A DNA stretch of 64,000 nt from Karstenula rhodostoma CBS 690.94. Its lineage: Eukaryota > Ascomycota > Dothideomycetes > Pleosporales > Didymosphaeriaceae. Positions 21,820-32,452 of this stretch are shown one piece after another (the first letter of the stretch is position 1; every line of letters begins with the position of its first letter). The notes beneath the pieces are model-generated. The model was not told where the DNA came from. It saw only the letters and a program-made list of their open reading frames with translations, and did not search any database. A program made the translations under genes and the position numbers. The stretch is taken from positions 137,696-201,695 of the forward strand of contig MU001513.1 of NCBI GenBank assembly GCA_010093485.1, in the 5' to 3' direction.

Positions 21820-23787
21820 CTACCGCAACCGCTTCTCCTCCAGCATCAGCGCCCGCGCAAGCGCCTGCTTCTTCGCCACCACCTCGGCCCGCAGCCGCTC
21901 CTGCGTTATCGATGCCCGGAGCTTCGCCTCCGCCTCCTCGAGCTCCAGCTTCCGCAGCATGACTTCTGCGCTTTCGCGTGGTGGCGGCGCGCTAGAGTGG
22001 TGTCTCGGTGTAGGTATGGGAGCGGTTGGTTCGTACGGCTGTTGTGAACTGGTGGTGGGTGGGTAGCGTGGGGTTTGCGGCGAGGCTTGGGGGTATGGAG
22101 GTGGGTAAGGAGGCCCGTGGTGGAGGCGTAAGGATGCTTCGCGCGGTGTGCCGGGGGAGGGTGGGTGTTGCTGTTCCCACGGCGACATGGGCGTGAGAGG
22201 GAGATGATGCTGCGATGATGCCCTAGTCCGGACGGGTGGGGGAGGAGACTTCCGTGTGCGTATGGGGTGCGCAGAGTGTTGGGGGGATGTTGGGGTGTAC
22301 GGGCCTGCGTGGTGGACGTTTAGGAGCGTAAAGGGGAAAGCGTGGGCCTGGGAGGAGAGTTGGGCGTGCGCGTGCTGGCGGGCGGCCATGTATTGGGCGT
22401 AGGCGAGCTGTGGTGGATGGGTGTTCGTTATCGTGGTCGGGTGTGGCGCGCGCATGTTGTGCTGAGTGGTGGGAGGATGGCGAGAAGCGTTCTGTGGAAA
22501 AGAGGATGGCTTCGGAGTTGGGGGAGGATATCGTCGCTGAGGAGTGATAGAATTTCGTGGTGATGGCTGGTGGGAGGTATTGGGGATAACCTGGGGACTA
22601 GGTGGCGGCGCTGTCTGCGGTCTGCGAGCGGCTTGCACATCCACAACGAGCTTTTTGAACGCCTTGTCACCGATCTTTTTCTGTTCCTCAATGCTTGTGC
22701 CGTGTGCAGCTTCAAGCTCCGTTCTAGCGCTTTTGACACGACCCAGTTCAGGGGAAGGGTGCTTGAGCGTGACTGCTTCAGGCCTCAATGCTTGCAACTG
22801 GTCGTCCTGCGTGCTCTTTCTTCTTTCACCTGTACATATTATCTCTTCTTCTTGCCGGTAAGCCGCTTCCGAATCGTTTATCGTGGCTCTAATGTTCGCC
22901 ATAGGCTCAGATCTCTCTGACTTTTCCTTTCTCTCTGCAGCGGCGCGATCTTCCAGTTCCTGCTCCGCGTCAGACGGCTTGTGCTGCAACCGCTGCGGCA
23001 GGGATATTATTGCCTGACCGAGAGACGAGAAGGACGGTACCGAGGATAGCATGGGAGTAGATGCTTCTTGCACATAACATGCAGTGTCTTTCGTTACATT
23101 TCCCGGTGCAGGGCGTGAGTATCCTCGGTACTCAGTTTTTCGCTTTTCGGGTATATTCGGACGGGAGCTTGCCGTTTCAATATCAAGGTCTTGATCTTGT
23201 TCATCGTCGTGATCGATACGTTTCCGCTTGCGCGACGCCACTTCCTCTTCCTGCTTCAAGCTTCTTTCCGCGCTCTCTTCTTGTGGCTGAGATCCTTCCG
23301 CCAGCTTCCCCTTGCTATCTGTATGTGCAGGATGTTCAAACTGCCCGTCTTTGCCTTTGTGGTCCGTTTCTTTCTGCCACGCAGCATTTGAGAAAGCCGT
23401 CACCGCTGCTTGCACATCCGCCACCTGCAGCCCTAAATTCTCTGTATAGGGACTATCATTCACTTTCGCAGTGAACTGCTTCTCAAGGTACCACATAGCC
23501 CTATGCCTTTCGCCTACGGTCAGCTCGCTCAGATGCAACAGCGCTATAAGAAGCGGAACGGGCCATGCCTCCGGAAAGTAACGGTCGGTGGGCGGACATA
23601 ACGGCGGTGTGAGACCAAGAGACGGTGTGGATGGCGGAATTTGCCAGTTAGCGTGGATGGATGTTATCGCGGAAACTGCGTTGAAGGGCGGCGTGTTTGA
23701 AGCTCTGGACGATTCCATATGTGAAGCTGAATATGAGGCGGAGAGACTGAAAACCATGTATGCGCCGGTGTGGTTTTGGCTAGGCAT
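21820..23787 (-). CDS. Large Pro-rich hypothetical protein with NLS and C-terminal coiled coil
   Basis: Single exon, 655 residues, no recognised domain. About residues 70-140 form a compact, probably folded helical region (PVPLLIALLHLSELTVGERH, AMWYLEKQFTAKVND). A bipartite basic signal ASRKRKRIDHD near residue 205 suggests a nuclear location. The middle is Glu/Lys/Arg-rich with potential coiled coil; residues about 390-600 are strongly Pro/Ser/His/Gln-rich and disordered. The C-terminus (ESAEVMLRKLELEEAEAKLR and on) is a clear amphipathic Leu-containing helix ending in ALARALMLEEKRLR. Layout resembles fungal chromatin or transcription adaptor proteins, but that is only an analogy. Convergent with DUG2, 216 bp between the stop codons. 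Confidence 0.72.
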   Translation of the reverse strand: MPSQNHTGAYMVFSLSASYSASHMESSRASNTPPFNAVSAITSIHANWQIPPSTPSLGLTPPLCPPTDRYFPEAWPVPLLIALLHLSELTVGERHRAMWYLEKQFTAKVNDSPYTENLGLQVADVQAAVTAFSNAAWQKETDHKGKDGQFEHPAHTDSKGKLAEGSQPQEESAERSLKQEEEVASRKRKRIDHDDEQDQDLDIETASSRPNIPEKRKTEYRGYSRPAPGNVTKDTACYVQEASTPMLSSVPSFSSLGQAIISLPQRLQHKPSDAEQELEDRAAAERKEKSERSEPMANIRATINDSEAAYRQEEEIICTGERRKSTQDDQLQALRPEAVTLKHPSPELGRVKSARTELEAAHGTSIEEQKKIGDKAFKKLVVDVQAARRPQTAPPPSPQVIPNTSHQPSPRNSITPQRRYPPPTPKPSSFPQNASRHPPTTQHNMRAPHPTTITNTHPPQLAYAQYMAARQHAHAQLSSQAHAFPFTLLNVHHAGPYTPTSPQHSAHPIRTRKSPPPPVRTRASSQHHLPLTPMSPWEQQHPPSPGTPREASLRLHHGPPYPPPYPQASPQTPRYPPTTSSQQPYEPTAPIPTPRHHSSAPPPRESAEVMLRKLELEEAEAKLRASITQERLRAEVVAKKQALARALMLEEKRLR

Positions 23788-25413
23788 ATTTTTCCTGGGG
23801 TTTGTTGATCCAAAACGAGTTGTTGTTTGAGGAAAAGGCTGCTTCGAAGCATTGCCTTAAAGGAGTGGCTTGTTTTGTGGATCTATTGGAAACAGAACGG
23901 TTGTGGGTTCTCTTTGTTGCCGTTGACACGTCCTCTTGTGGCCCTTTGTTGTGGTGCTCACTACCCGCATGGGAGGACCACGTGCGACGTTATATATTTC
24001 TTTGTTTTTTGTGTGTCGGATAGAATCAATGTTTATTTAACCGCCACGGCTGACTCGACGTCTAAGTTCTGCAGCAAGTGTTTCTTTTCCATTTGAACAG
24101 CATTGATTCTGCCTGGTTGTGTATCGTGGAAAGACACAACCGATGTTTACATTACAATTTATCTCCAAGTTGGATGCATAACGAGTTCGTGGGCACATCT
24201 TTATCTCTGTTGTCTCCCACGACGATGAGTCCGAATGCGATTTATGATATCTCGAAGACGCATGAAGATTTCAAACCAGATGAGAATGGCACCAATATAC
24301 TCGTGCCGCTGCTCAAGTCTAGATTGACGAGTTCTTGCCATACTCCAGATGTAGCCAACAAGCGGTCGGATCACCACTTGAGTATTTCTTCCTTTGCTAA
24401 TCCAACCGAGAGCAAGTATGATGATACTTGCGCTCAGTTTGATTGTTAAGCGTCTCTCTATACTTGCTTTTTGATTTAGTGGCCAAAAGCTTGACATTCC
24501 TCCATTTTTTAGGATGGTTGTTCGGTTCCATGCGGCTCTCTAGCCCGTACACGCCCGATATCACGAGACCAGTAAGTGCTGCATGTTGAGGGAAGGACAG
24601 ATCTGTCCGGTTGCCCATGGTGTCGAAAAAACGACGGATTACCCTTGTCCACTTCCACTCAGGGATACCACCCATCAGGATTTAATTTCTTGCGGCACTT
24701 CTAGAGTGATTGGGTGGTACGGGTTGATATGACACATGTCTTTGGAGGCGCACATGGCTTCAAGTGAATAGGCGATGACATTGCCCATATACGCTCTGGG
24801 ATATCGTGTTGAAAGAAAAAGGTACTGGAAGCGTCTCAGGCTCGCAGAGCAATGGATCCGAAAGTATATTTGCGATCGAAAGCTAACCGGTAAAGCTTCT
24901 GGTTGGCCCATTGTTCACCTGCTCCTTCAGAACCGCTTCACGCGCCTGAGCAAGAGTGAGCGGTTCGCTCTTGCTAAATGACACCAATTGTAGCCCAAAA
25001 AATTGGAATGCATTGTCCATAGATGAAAGAAAGAAACGGTGCAGGCAACTTCAGTCGGAATTTCTCCAACTATTACGCAGCCAAGACTTCTATCTACGTA
25101 GAACGTTTCCTCATAGAGACCAAATTTTCCGTCTATAGGACCGACCCAAATCCGAGACGTTTTAAGGACGCTTCTAAGTTGGGTACAGAGTAGTGAATTT
25201 GTCGCCAAATTAGAGGTCCTCCGCAACTCCGCAATACCTCTTACAGCCAACCTATTACTCAAAGTACACTTCAATCCAACACTATCGCTCGTTAGTCTCT
25301 TTTTATTTTATATTTATAATACATTTTCCACCGTGGGGAATAAAGTCCCTTCTTGGCCACGTCCACACATATTATTCTCCTTCATATCACCTCATATCCG
25401 GCCGACCTCAAAT
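23788..25413. other. Gene-poor spacer, possibly with decayed coding sequence
   Basis: No intact gene seen. On the minus strand between about 24980 and 24200 there are consecutive frames in different phases with coding-like stretches (for example HAALTGLVISGVYGLESRME), interrupted by stops. This could be an old gene remnant, but I cannot name the family. The last 100 bp are the leader of the NmrA-like locus. Confidence 0.3.
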
Positions 25414-26492
25414 ATGCCTTCCTACTCAACTTCATTCACCGTCCTCATATCGGCCGCTGCCGGTACTCAAGGCCGCGCCCTCATCTCCACCCTTGCATCT
25501 CTAAACCACACCTACAATAATCGCCTTGCGCTCACAATCCGGGCTTTAGTCCGCGACCCTTCGAGCTCCAGAGCGCGAGCCCCCCTCAAATTCTCCACAC
25601 CTCAGTCGTCCTCATACCGGCCGAATTCGGCGACGCTGCCAGCTTAGCGCGTGCCCTTGTTCCTGATGGGAATGGAAAGACGGTGGATGCCGTATTCTTG
25701 AACACCACGCCTACGTTCGCGGACCCAGAGGAGGAGGTAAGACGTGCGACTGCAGTGCTGAACGTTGCGCGGGATGCTGGCGTGAAGCATGCGGTATAAT
25801 CCTCCGTGGTCGGTCTCACAGACGCAGAAGTCCTTGAGCGCATTGGCAGATTCCCGGCTTGGGTCTCTCCATCTGCTGCAGCCACGTTACAGCCCGCAGA
25901 CATCCCCAGTATTGAGGCTGCGAAACTGCGTTCGAAGCTTTTGCTCGAAGGCAAGAACAGGATTAACGATGGACCGACCAGGGAGTTCCTGGGGGGCTAT
26001 TTTGGCGCGAAGGTGCAGATTGAGTATTTGGTCAAGACGTGGAGTCAAGCTGCCGACTCTACAGGAGAGGAGCACGAAAAGAAATGGACAGTGATCCGTC
26101 CAGCGTGGTTCATGTCCAACTTCCTACCCCCGGCGAGTGCAAACTACTGGCCCGAATTCACACCCTCGTCTGTCATCCGTAGTGAAATTCCAACCGACGC
26201 GTGGATGATGTTGGTCGACCTAGAGGATATTGGAGTTGTGGCTGCGCGAGCTTTGCTGTCTCCTCTCCGGCACGACTCCATACCTTCATTGGAGAGCAAG
26301 ACGGTCAATATTAGCAGCCAGGCCCTTACAATTTCCGAAGCCGCGCGTATCCTTTCCGACATCGCGGGTGTGGAAATCAAAGCTGAGCACGTGGGCGAAG
26401 GGGAAGCGGCGATGGAAGTGAGAGCAGGCAATGTTCAGCGGGATGCACAGGCCTGGCATGCGACGCTACAGAGCTGTTTCGAGCCTACATAA
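25414..26492 (+). pseudogene. NmrA-like NAD(P)-binding protein gene with frameshift and nonsense codon
   Basis: Encodes an atypical short-chain dehydrogenase of the NmrA type (Rossmann fold; redox-sensing regulators or reductases). It starts MPSYSTSFTVLISAAAGTQG, a dinucleotide-loop-like N-terminus, and runs to RALVRDPSSS. Near 25590-25600 the similarity moves by one base into the frame reading VVLIPAEFGDAASLARALVP, DAVFLNTTPTFADPEEEV and ARDAGVKHAV, where TAA (25797-25799) stands at the position of the Tyr usual in the VVYSSVVG block. The rest is clean: SSVVGLTDAEVLERIGRFPA, WTVIRPAWFMSNFLPP, DLEDIGVVAARALL, ending at 26492. Two lesions in an otherwise well-kept gene point to a young pseudogene. 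A GTAAGA at 25738 could splice out the TAA, but would also remove conserved coding sequence. Confidence 0.7.
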
Positions 26493-27315
26493 TTAGCTGG
26501 CATCCTTCTGCGGAAGCCGAAGACCTTTGAGGAGTTCTTGGCGGGGAGGAAGGAGGAAGTAACGACGTCTGTGGGCAAAAGTGGGGATCAGGAGGCTGTT
26601 GGGCTGGTAACCCGGGGGGCCGGCTCTGTACGAAAGTGGGGAAGTGCTTTGATTGAAGTCACTCTTTTCTTTCCATATGTGCAGCTGGTTTTTGAACCAT
26701 TCTAGCCTGTTCAGCTGGAACATGTCTTCCCTCGTCATAGAAGTCCCGAGATTAAAGAGTGGGCAACGAAGAAGTGGATCTTACTCGATTAATTCTCAGA
26801 AGGTTCTAGAGTATCCAGTCAACCATGCATTCGATATATACGACTATCTCTTAATGTGGTGATTCTTGTCGAAAGACCATCTTCAGATAAGCGGCGTCGC
26901 CGGTATTCAGCTCCGCGGCAGTCGGAAAATTCGTGAAGACTCGCTAGCTAACCCTAAAGCGCAATGTCCAAGGACCATCTTGGTCATGGTTAGCGAGTCT
27001 GAGCTCTACTATTCTAGATAGCATGCGCCACCGCTGGATACGTGCTAGCTCCCATACAATATGGCGTCTATGGACTGTTCGAGGTTGCGTCTCGCCTTTC
27101 GTAGTTGCATGATGCGTAGGCGAAGCCGCGAATGTGCAGGTGTTGTCTCTCTACTCAGCTGCCACGGAGACGAAAGAAATACCTATAAAGCTGCCTTTGG
27201 TACAGTAAAGGTTCCCACGACTGTCCTGTACATACAGCTTAACAATTTCTTCGATCGTTGATAGACCTGTATTTCTGTTCCATTCCATGTACTGCAACGG
27301 CATCAATCGTTCAAC
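26493..27315. other. Spacer with a stem-loop
   Basis: No gene seen. It contains the hairpin at 26937-27000. The final 200 bp are presumably the promoter of the gene at 27316. Confidence 0.5.
26937..27000. repeat. Hairpin-forming inverted repeat
   Basis: AGACTCGCTAGCTAACC (26937-26953) pairs with GGTTAGCGAGTCT (26988-27000), leaving a 4-base TAGC bulge. The loop contains a further CCAAG...CTTGG mini-hairpin. It lies in non-coding DNA. Confidence 0.7.
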
Positions 27316-28382
27316 ATGGGCTGGGGCGACGATTTTTTGAACTTCGCTTCCAAAGTCGGCAAGGGAGTCATTCAAGTCGCTGACGATGTAGTCACACTGC
27401 CAGTCAAGGTCTACCACGAGTATGCCGACGATAAGCCAGAACCGCAAAGCTACCAAGGCGCACCTGGAAGACACCATGACAACGCGACCGTCATCAAAGG
27501 CGGAACCGCTCACTACCAGGATAACGAGCGCTCAGTGATGCTAGCCTGCCGTGTCGTGGGCGGAGGATACGCTGGCGAAACCCTGGGCATGTTCACCAAA
27601 TTCGCCAGCGATTCGATGTCTTCAGGCCCCGTGCAGTTGCTCGCACCGAATCCTTTCCACCACTGGTGCATCGCCGTGGCTGACCACCTGCACCAGCTGC
27701 AGGCGACCTCGCTGGACGGAGGCTGGAACTACTACACCAATGAGCGCATCAACCGTCTCACTGGCGGCTGGACCTTCTACCCGATCGGCAACACGACCTT
27801 GAATAACGAGGCTATTCGAGATGAATGTAAGCCATTCTGGCACAGACGACCTCATAGACTGTTCTGACATATCCCATAGCGACCAGGGTCATGAACGAGA
27901 TGCCCGAGATCTACAACGCCCTGAATAACAACTGTCAGACCTTTGCCCTGCAGCTGGTCGATCGCATCCTCACCAAGGCCCGTGTACAAAAGTTCTTGAA
28001 AGCCAACATGACATACGCCCAGATGAAGGCACCTGAGATCACCATCGACAAGTTGCGTCGGATTGTGATCACCCGGATCGATACCGGCGAAAAGGTCGAG
28101 CCCGCCGACATTGCGCTCGAAGTTGAGCCTGCTTCGGTAGAGGAAGCGTCCACTCCTGAAGCGGAGTCATTTGTCCTGGAAGAGGTTCAGGTCGAGCCTG
28201 TTGAGGTAGTGACTGTTGCGATTCCTGAGGAGAGCAACGCAATCGAGAATGAGATCTCGAGAGCAGAGATGTTGCGGAATGTGGCTACGATTATGATTCA
28301 GAATACACCGACGCTGACGAAAGAGGATTGTGAAGCCGTAAAGGAGTCTCAAATGGATAGCGTTGTTGCGGTAGACACATGA
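27316..28382 (+). CDS. Putative papain-fold (NlpC/LRAT/PPPDE-like) protein with acidic tail
   Basis: Exons 27316-27826 and 27880-28382; 337 residues. The first half contains PNPFHHWCIAVADHLHQL (His115/His116) and the second exon NALNNNCQTFALQLVDRI (Cys189). A His at the start of a strand followed some 70 residues later by an NC(x)xF motif is the pattern of permuted papain-like proteins (LRAT, PPPDE), where these residues form the catalytic dyad; I infer that relationship from pattern only. The N-terminus MGWGDDFLNFASKVGKGVIQ is amphipathic, without a signal peptide. The last 110 residues are Glu/Val-rich (VEPASVEEASTPEAESFVLE) and probably disordered. Role unknown; a deubiquitinase, deSUMOylase or acyltransferase activity is possible but untested. 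Confidence 0.7.
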
Positions 28383-28729
28383 CGAATCACTCAATTTCCA
28401 GTTTCGGAATGCCTCTGAAATTTGAATATGTACCTAAAGTACACCTATATGTATGAACCAGATCCTCATTATATACACATATTGACAACAAAATGTCTTG
28501 CATGCAGTCTCCCAGGCGGTGCGGGAGACTGGTGCGCCCCACTCAGCAGGGGGCAAATTACTTGTAAAAGACCACTCGAGGGCTTTACGAACCTTGATGA
28601 GCTAGTCTCCCGAACCTTCTGGGAGACTGTGTGCACGCCAACAAAACGCTCAAACCAGCACACTATGCCTCACATGCATAAACAACCACCGGATACGCCT
28701 CTTACCCTGCATCATTCCTCCTCACTCAA
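28383..28729. other. Spacer between convergent genes with palindromic element
   Basis: 3' flanks of two convergent genes; the double-hairpin element at 28506-28628 occupies about a third. No gene seen. Confidence 0.6.
28506..28628. repeat. Double-hairpin palindromic element
   Basis: Two hairpins with identical 8 bp stems AGTCTCCC/GGGAGACT and 9-base loops lie at 28506-28530 and 28604-28628. The two 25-mers are themselves inverted copies (three loop differences), and the middle holds an imperfect palindrome around CTCGAG (28575-28580; arms GTAAAAG and CTTTAC). The whole can fold back on itself. It may be a foldback/MITE-type element or a bidirectional RNA 3'-end structure. Confidence 0.75.
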
Positions 28730-31273
28730 TCAATAACTCTCGGCCAATCCCAGCTTCCCATAATTCACCAAACCCGACACATCGTCCGGACAGCTGAAGT
28801 CACGATCGTACGTCTTCTCCGGCAAGATGCCCGCCTTGATGCCCGCCTGCCAACTCCACTGCGTCGCCTTCTCCGTTTTCCACGTCCAGTAGAACCAGCC
28901 CCAGCCAGCCTCGAAACTGATCATCTGGGCGATGGCGAACTGGTACAGCCACTTCTTGTACGCGTCGGAGTAGTTACTTGGGTCTGTGTTTGCGCTGGCG
29001 CAGCTGCACGCGCTCGATTTGAGCGGGCAGTAAGGCTCAAGGACGGATGTGGACGCATTGCCCGTATCCAGGGAGCCTTCCCAGCGCGTGCCCATGTTCA
29101 CGTTATTGATGTACTGGGTGCAGTCTGTGTCGGCTTGGGACCACTCGCCGCACATGGTGGGGCCGAAGCCAGTCGCGGTGTCCATGCTGCGCTCGCTCTG
29201 TTTGGTCCACGCCTTGCACGCGAAGTTGAGTTTGTCGGTGTGGTTAAGCTGAATCTGGTCAAGGTTGAAGATGACGTACTGGTGCACATCCAGCAGCAGA
29301 TCGTCGTTTGTCTGGAGCGGGGAGTCCTTCCAGTTGTCGAGGCCGCGGAATCCATCGCCAAAGACGATAATAGCTTTGATACCGTCTTTGCGGATTTGTG
29401 TGATGGCTTTTTGAGACCACTTTATCACGTCGTCGGTGTTCAGGTCGACCATGCGAGGTTCGTTGACAAGGCCATACATGGTGACAATGTTCTTGTAGCG
29501 GTCCTGAGCAAAGAAGACAGCGAGCTTGTGGTGAATGTCGAGCCAGCGATTTGCGTTTGTCTCGCCATCTGTGCCATTCAGCCAGCCGATGACGCCTTGT
29601 CGCCCTGAATGATTCCAGCCATTCTGGCTGCCTGGCGCACCGTGCATGTCGAGGTTGATCCGTAATCCTTGCTGGCGTGCGTACTCGATGCCACGGAGCA
29701 AATAGCGCCATGCGACCTGCCCAACGTATTGATCACCGTCGTATGTTTTGACCATCCAGTAGCCAAATGGAATGCGAACGTGGTCGAAACCTGCGCTGCG
29801 AATGTCTACAAAATCCTGGCGAGTGATGAAGGAAGAGTAATGCTTCTCAAGCGTCTGCTTGGCTTGGGAAGGCCCACCGAGTTTCTGGATGAGTGTCCAT
29901 TCGTCGATGATATTATCGCGAACCGAGTAGGATTCGAAGAAAGAGGGTGTGATGAAGGGTTCGAGATTTAGCCATCCGCCCACGTTCACACCTCTGATGG
30001 GGTTCTTTCCGTAGCCAAAGTCGTCCTTCAGGTTCGGGACTTTGTCGTTTGCCTGGACATCATCGTCCCATGTGGAGTTTAAACCGATCACGGGGAGACC
30101 GCCGACCTTTTCGCCGGTGTACGTGACATTAAAGTCGTCTGTATCCCACCACGACCATGGATCTAGCCATCCACCCTTGTCTGCGTCTGGTACGCTATCA
30201 GGGTCTTTGCCGTCGAGATTGCTGTTGGAAGGGTGTGAACTGCTTCCTGCTGCTTCATTATCATCCGAACCGCCGCCGCCTTTGCCGCTGCTCTTCTTTG
30301 AGACCACAACGGCGACCGGAATAATGATAGCGAGAAGAAGCAATACGGATGCAATGGCGATGACTACCGAGGGTCAGTTCGAGTATCGCCCAAACAGCAA
30401 TGCAAGAAACGTACGCATTTTCTTCTTTTTCTTCTTCTTTGCCGCCAGCTCCTCTTCCGTGACTTCTGATGGTGCCCCAGCCCCGCCTCTTTTCTCCATC
30501 ATATATTGATAGTCGTCGTCGTCTACACCGCCCTCTTCGGCCAACGGTCCGCTCACAACCCTTTTCTTTTTCTCGGACATCCTTCGTGCATTCTCTTGTC
30601 GTCTCCTTTCTTTCTTCTCCGCAAGCTCTGACGCGGTGTACTTGTCCTCATGAGCTCGTCTTCGCTCCTCTCTTTCCGCACTGGTGTGACTTCGTCTCCC
30701 TTCTCTCCTGTCCGCCTGTGCATGAGCGCTCATTCTCTGTGCAGCGGCCCGCTGCGCCCCCTCGTTATCAGAAGTAGCGCTCCGCCGCTTACTCTCCGCC
30801 CTAGGCCGCTGTCTCGATTCCCTGCGTCTGCGCGCCCCCGCCTCAATCGCAGCATCGCTCTCCATCGCCCTCTCTTTCTTTCTTTCCTCCCTCTCCTCCT
30901 TGACGCGGTCTTTCTCAAGTGCTTTCTCCTTGGCGCGCACCTCCTTCAAGTACTGCTCGTCGTAATCATACCCCTTCCACCCACCCTGCTTCGCATTCGC
31001 TTTGTCGAGCTTCGCGATCGCATCTAGACTCAGGGGCGCAGACTGGCGACTGCGCTGCGTGCTGGGGGTGCTGTCCCCGCGACGCTTGCGCGGAGATGGC
31101 GAATCCCATTCTGAGTCGCTCTGGTGCCGCGAGGAGCGGTGTGGTCTCGGGAGGAGGTCGCCTTGCGAGTCGGTGGCTCGGTGGCCTCTTCTTCGCCGGC
31201 GCTCAGCGTCGTGCTCGTGGGAGGAGGAGCTGCGACGTTCGCGGCGGCGGCGCTCGCGGTGGTCGGGTTCCAT
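28730..31273 (-). CDS. exgD: Glucan 1,3-beta-glucosidase D-type, type II membrane exo-beta-1,3-glucanase (GH5)
   Basis: Releases glucose from beta-1,3-glucan ends; cell-wall remodelling at the plasma membrane. Exons 31273-30415 and 30363-28730, intron 51 bp; 830 residues, the usual size for ExgD-type proteins. Residues 1-285 are a very basic, Arg/Glu/Lys-rich cytoplasmic tail (from MEPDHRERRRRERRSSSS) with long charged helices, ending in a run of eight or so lysines. A membrane anchor follows (LIAIASVLLLLAIIIPVAVV, about 287-310), then a Gly/Ser linker and the GH5 catalytic domain: RGVNVGGWLNLEPFITPSFF, FDHVRIPFGYW, INLDMHGAPGSQNGWNHSG, GLVNEPRM with the acid/base Glu, and FGPTMCGEWSQA with the probable nucleophile Glu. 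Extracellular NxS/T sites and cysteines are plentiful. The intron falls directly before the anchor. Confidence 0.92.
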
Positions 31274-32452
31274 GGTACTAGGGATGGTCTATGGAGGAAT
31301 GCGGGGTTAGGAATGTGACTTCTGAATCGACAAAACGAAGGACAGGAACAGCTCGCAGCGTCCAGGAAATGCGTAGATCAACGCTGGGGAGCGAGCATCT
31401 CAAGTCTGGTTTACTGCATGCACAATTTCGTAAGCAGGTTGTTGGAGGCGGGAGGGGCTGGGTTTGGCGCCGTTGCTGTGGTGATGCGCTGTTGACAATT
31501 GCCCTGACGTGGCGCCTCGGCAGCAGGGCTCACGCCTTGCAAAACTTGGAACGTCGCAACCACAAGATAACTAGGGTCATTGAGCAATGTTGGCGAGTCT
31601 GCAGTTTGGACTTGGCCTTTTGGGCAAATTTGTTGAGCGCAAGCTTGAAATATGCGCGTCATTGTAGGAAATAGGAAATCAATTGCTACAGTCACCACCC
31701 AGGCGCGCTCCATATCCTGTTGGTAGGCCGTCGCCATTGTATCAAGTATTATACGAGGACATGCACAAAGGCAAGGTTGCCAGGGTGCTGGAGACGTGTC
31801 CAGGTCAATGTCAGTCGGTCTATCTGCTCGCGCGAGTACCGCATCCAAGGTTGCACTTCTTGGAAGCGCGCTCAGGCGTCCTCCTCTCACACCCGATTGT
31901 CAGGCGGTCGCTTCTCCCACGTGCAGACATTGCAATGGACTCTACATGGTGAACGCGCTGATGTAGCACAGATTCGCATGCAGCGTGTATGCAAAAGTCG
32001 CACGTGGCTGCGTGGCTACGTTGTTCGGATCCTTGCACGAAATGAAAAGACCTTGCGATCCTGCAGATCGGACTATGAATCGAGACATGACATCAAGCCC
32101 TGGACGTTGTACACAGTAGAATGCTGGGCGAGTTTGGTTAATATGCAAATGTACGACTCTGACACGAGGTTAGCACGCTGCGAGGAATGGTCTCATTGGA
32201 TCTGGTATCTATGGTATCGTGTCGTAAAGAAATGTGCAACCGCTTCTCTCTAGCGGGTCGCCTGTCCGCGAAAATCTTGGTCAGCTTGCCAAGCTCTGTG
32301 TTTGTGCCCGCCATGTTTTCTAGTATACCGCCCGGTTCAATATACACGAAGGAAACCGTGCTGCCTATGTGTTCGTCGGGCGAGTGGAGCTGGGCCTTTG
32401 GAAAGTTCAGCTGAGTAAAGTTTCAGGGTGATTCGGGTGATGGTTAGCTGCT
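31274..32452. other. Spacer between glucanase and NMNAT genes
   Basis: Promoter side of the glucanase gene and 3' flank of the next minus gene. A 159-codon minus frame at 31890-31411 has some hydrophobic content but no recognised domain and overlaps plus-strand frames of equal length. No supported gene. Confidence 0.45.

Noticed and set aside
31411..31890. 159-codon minus-strand frame in the spacer upstream of the glucanase
   Set aside because: No domain, equally long frames overlap on the plus strand, and codon pattern is unconvincing.
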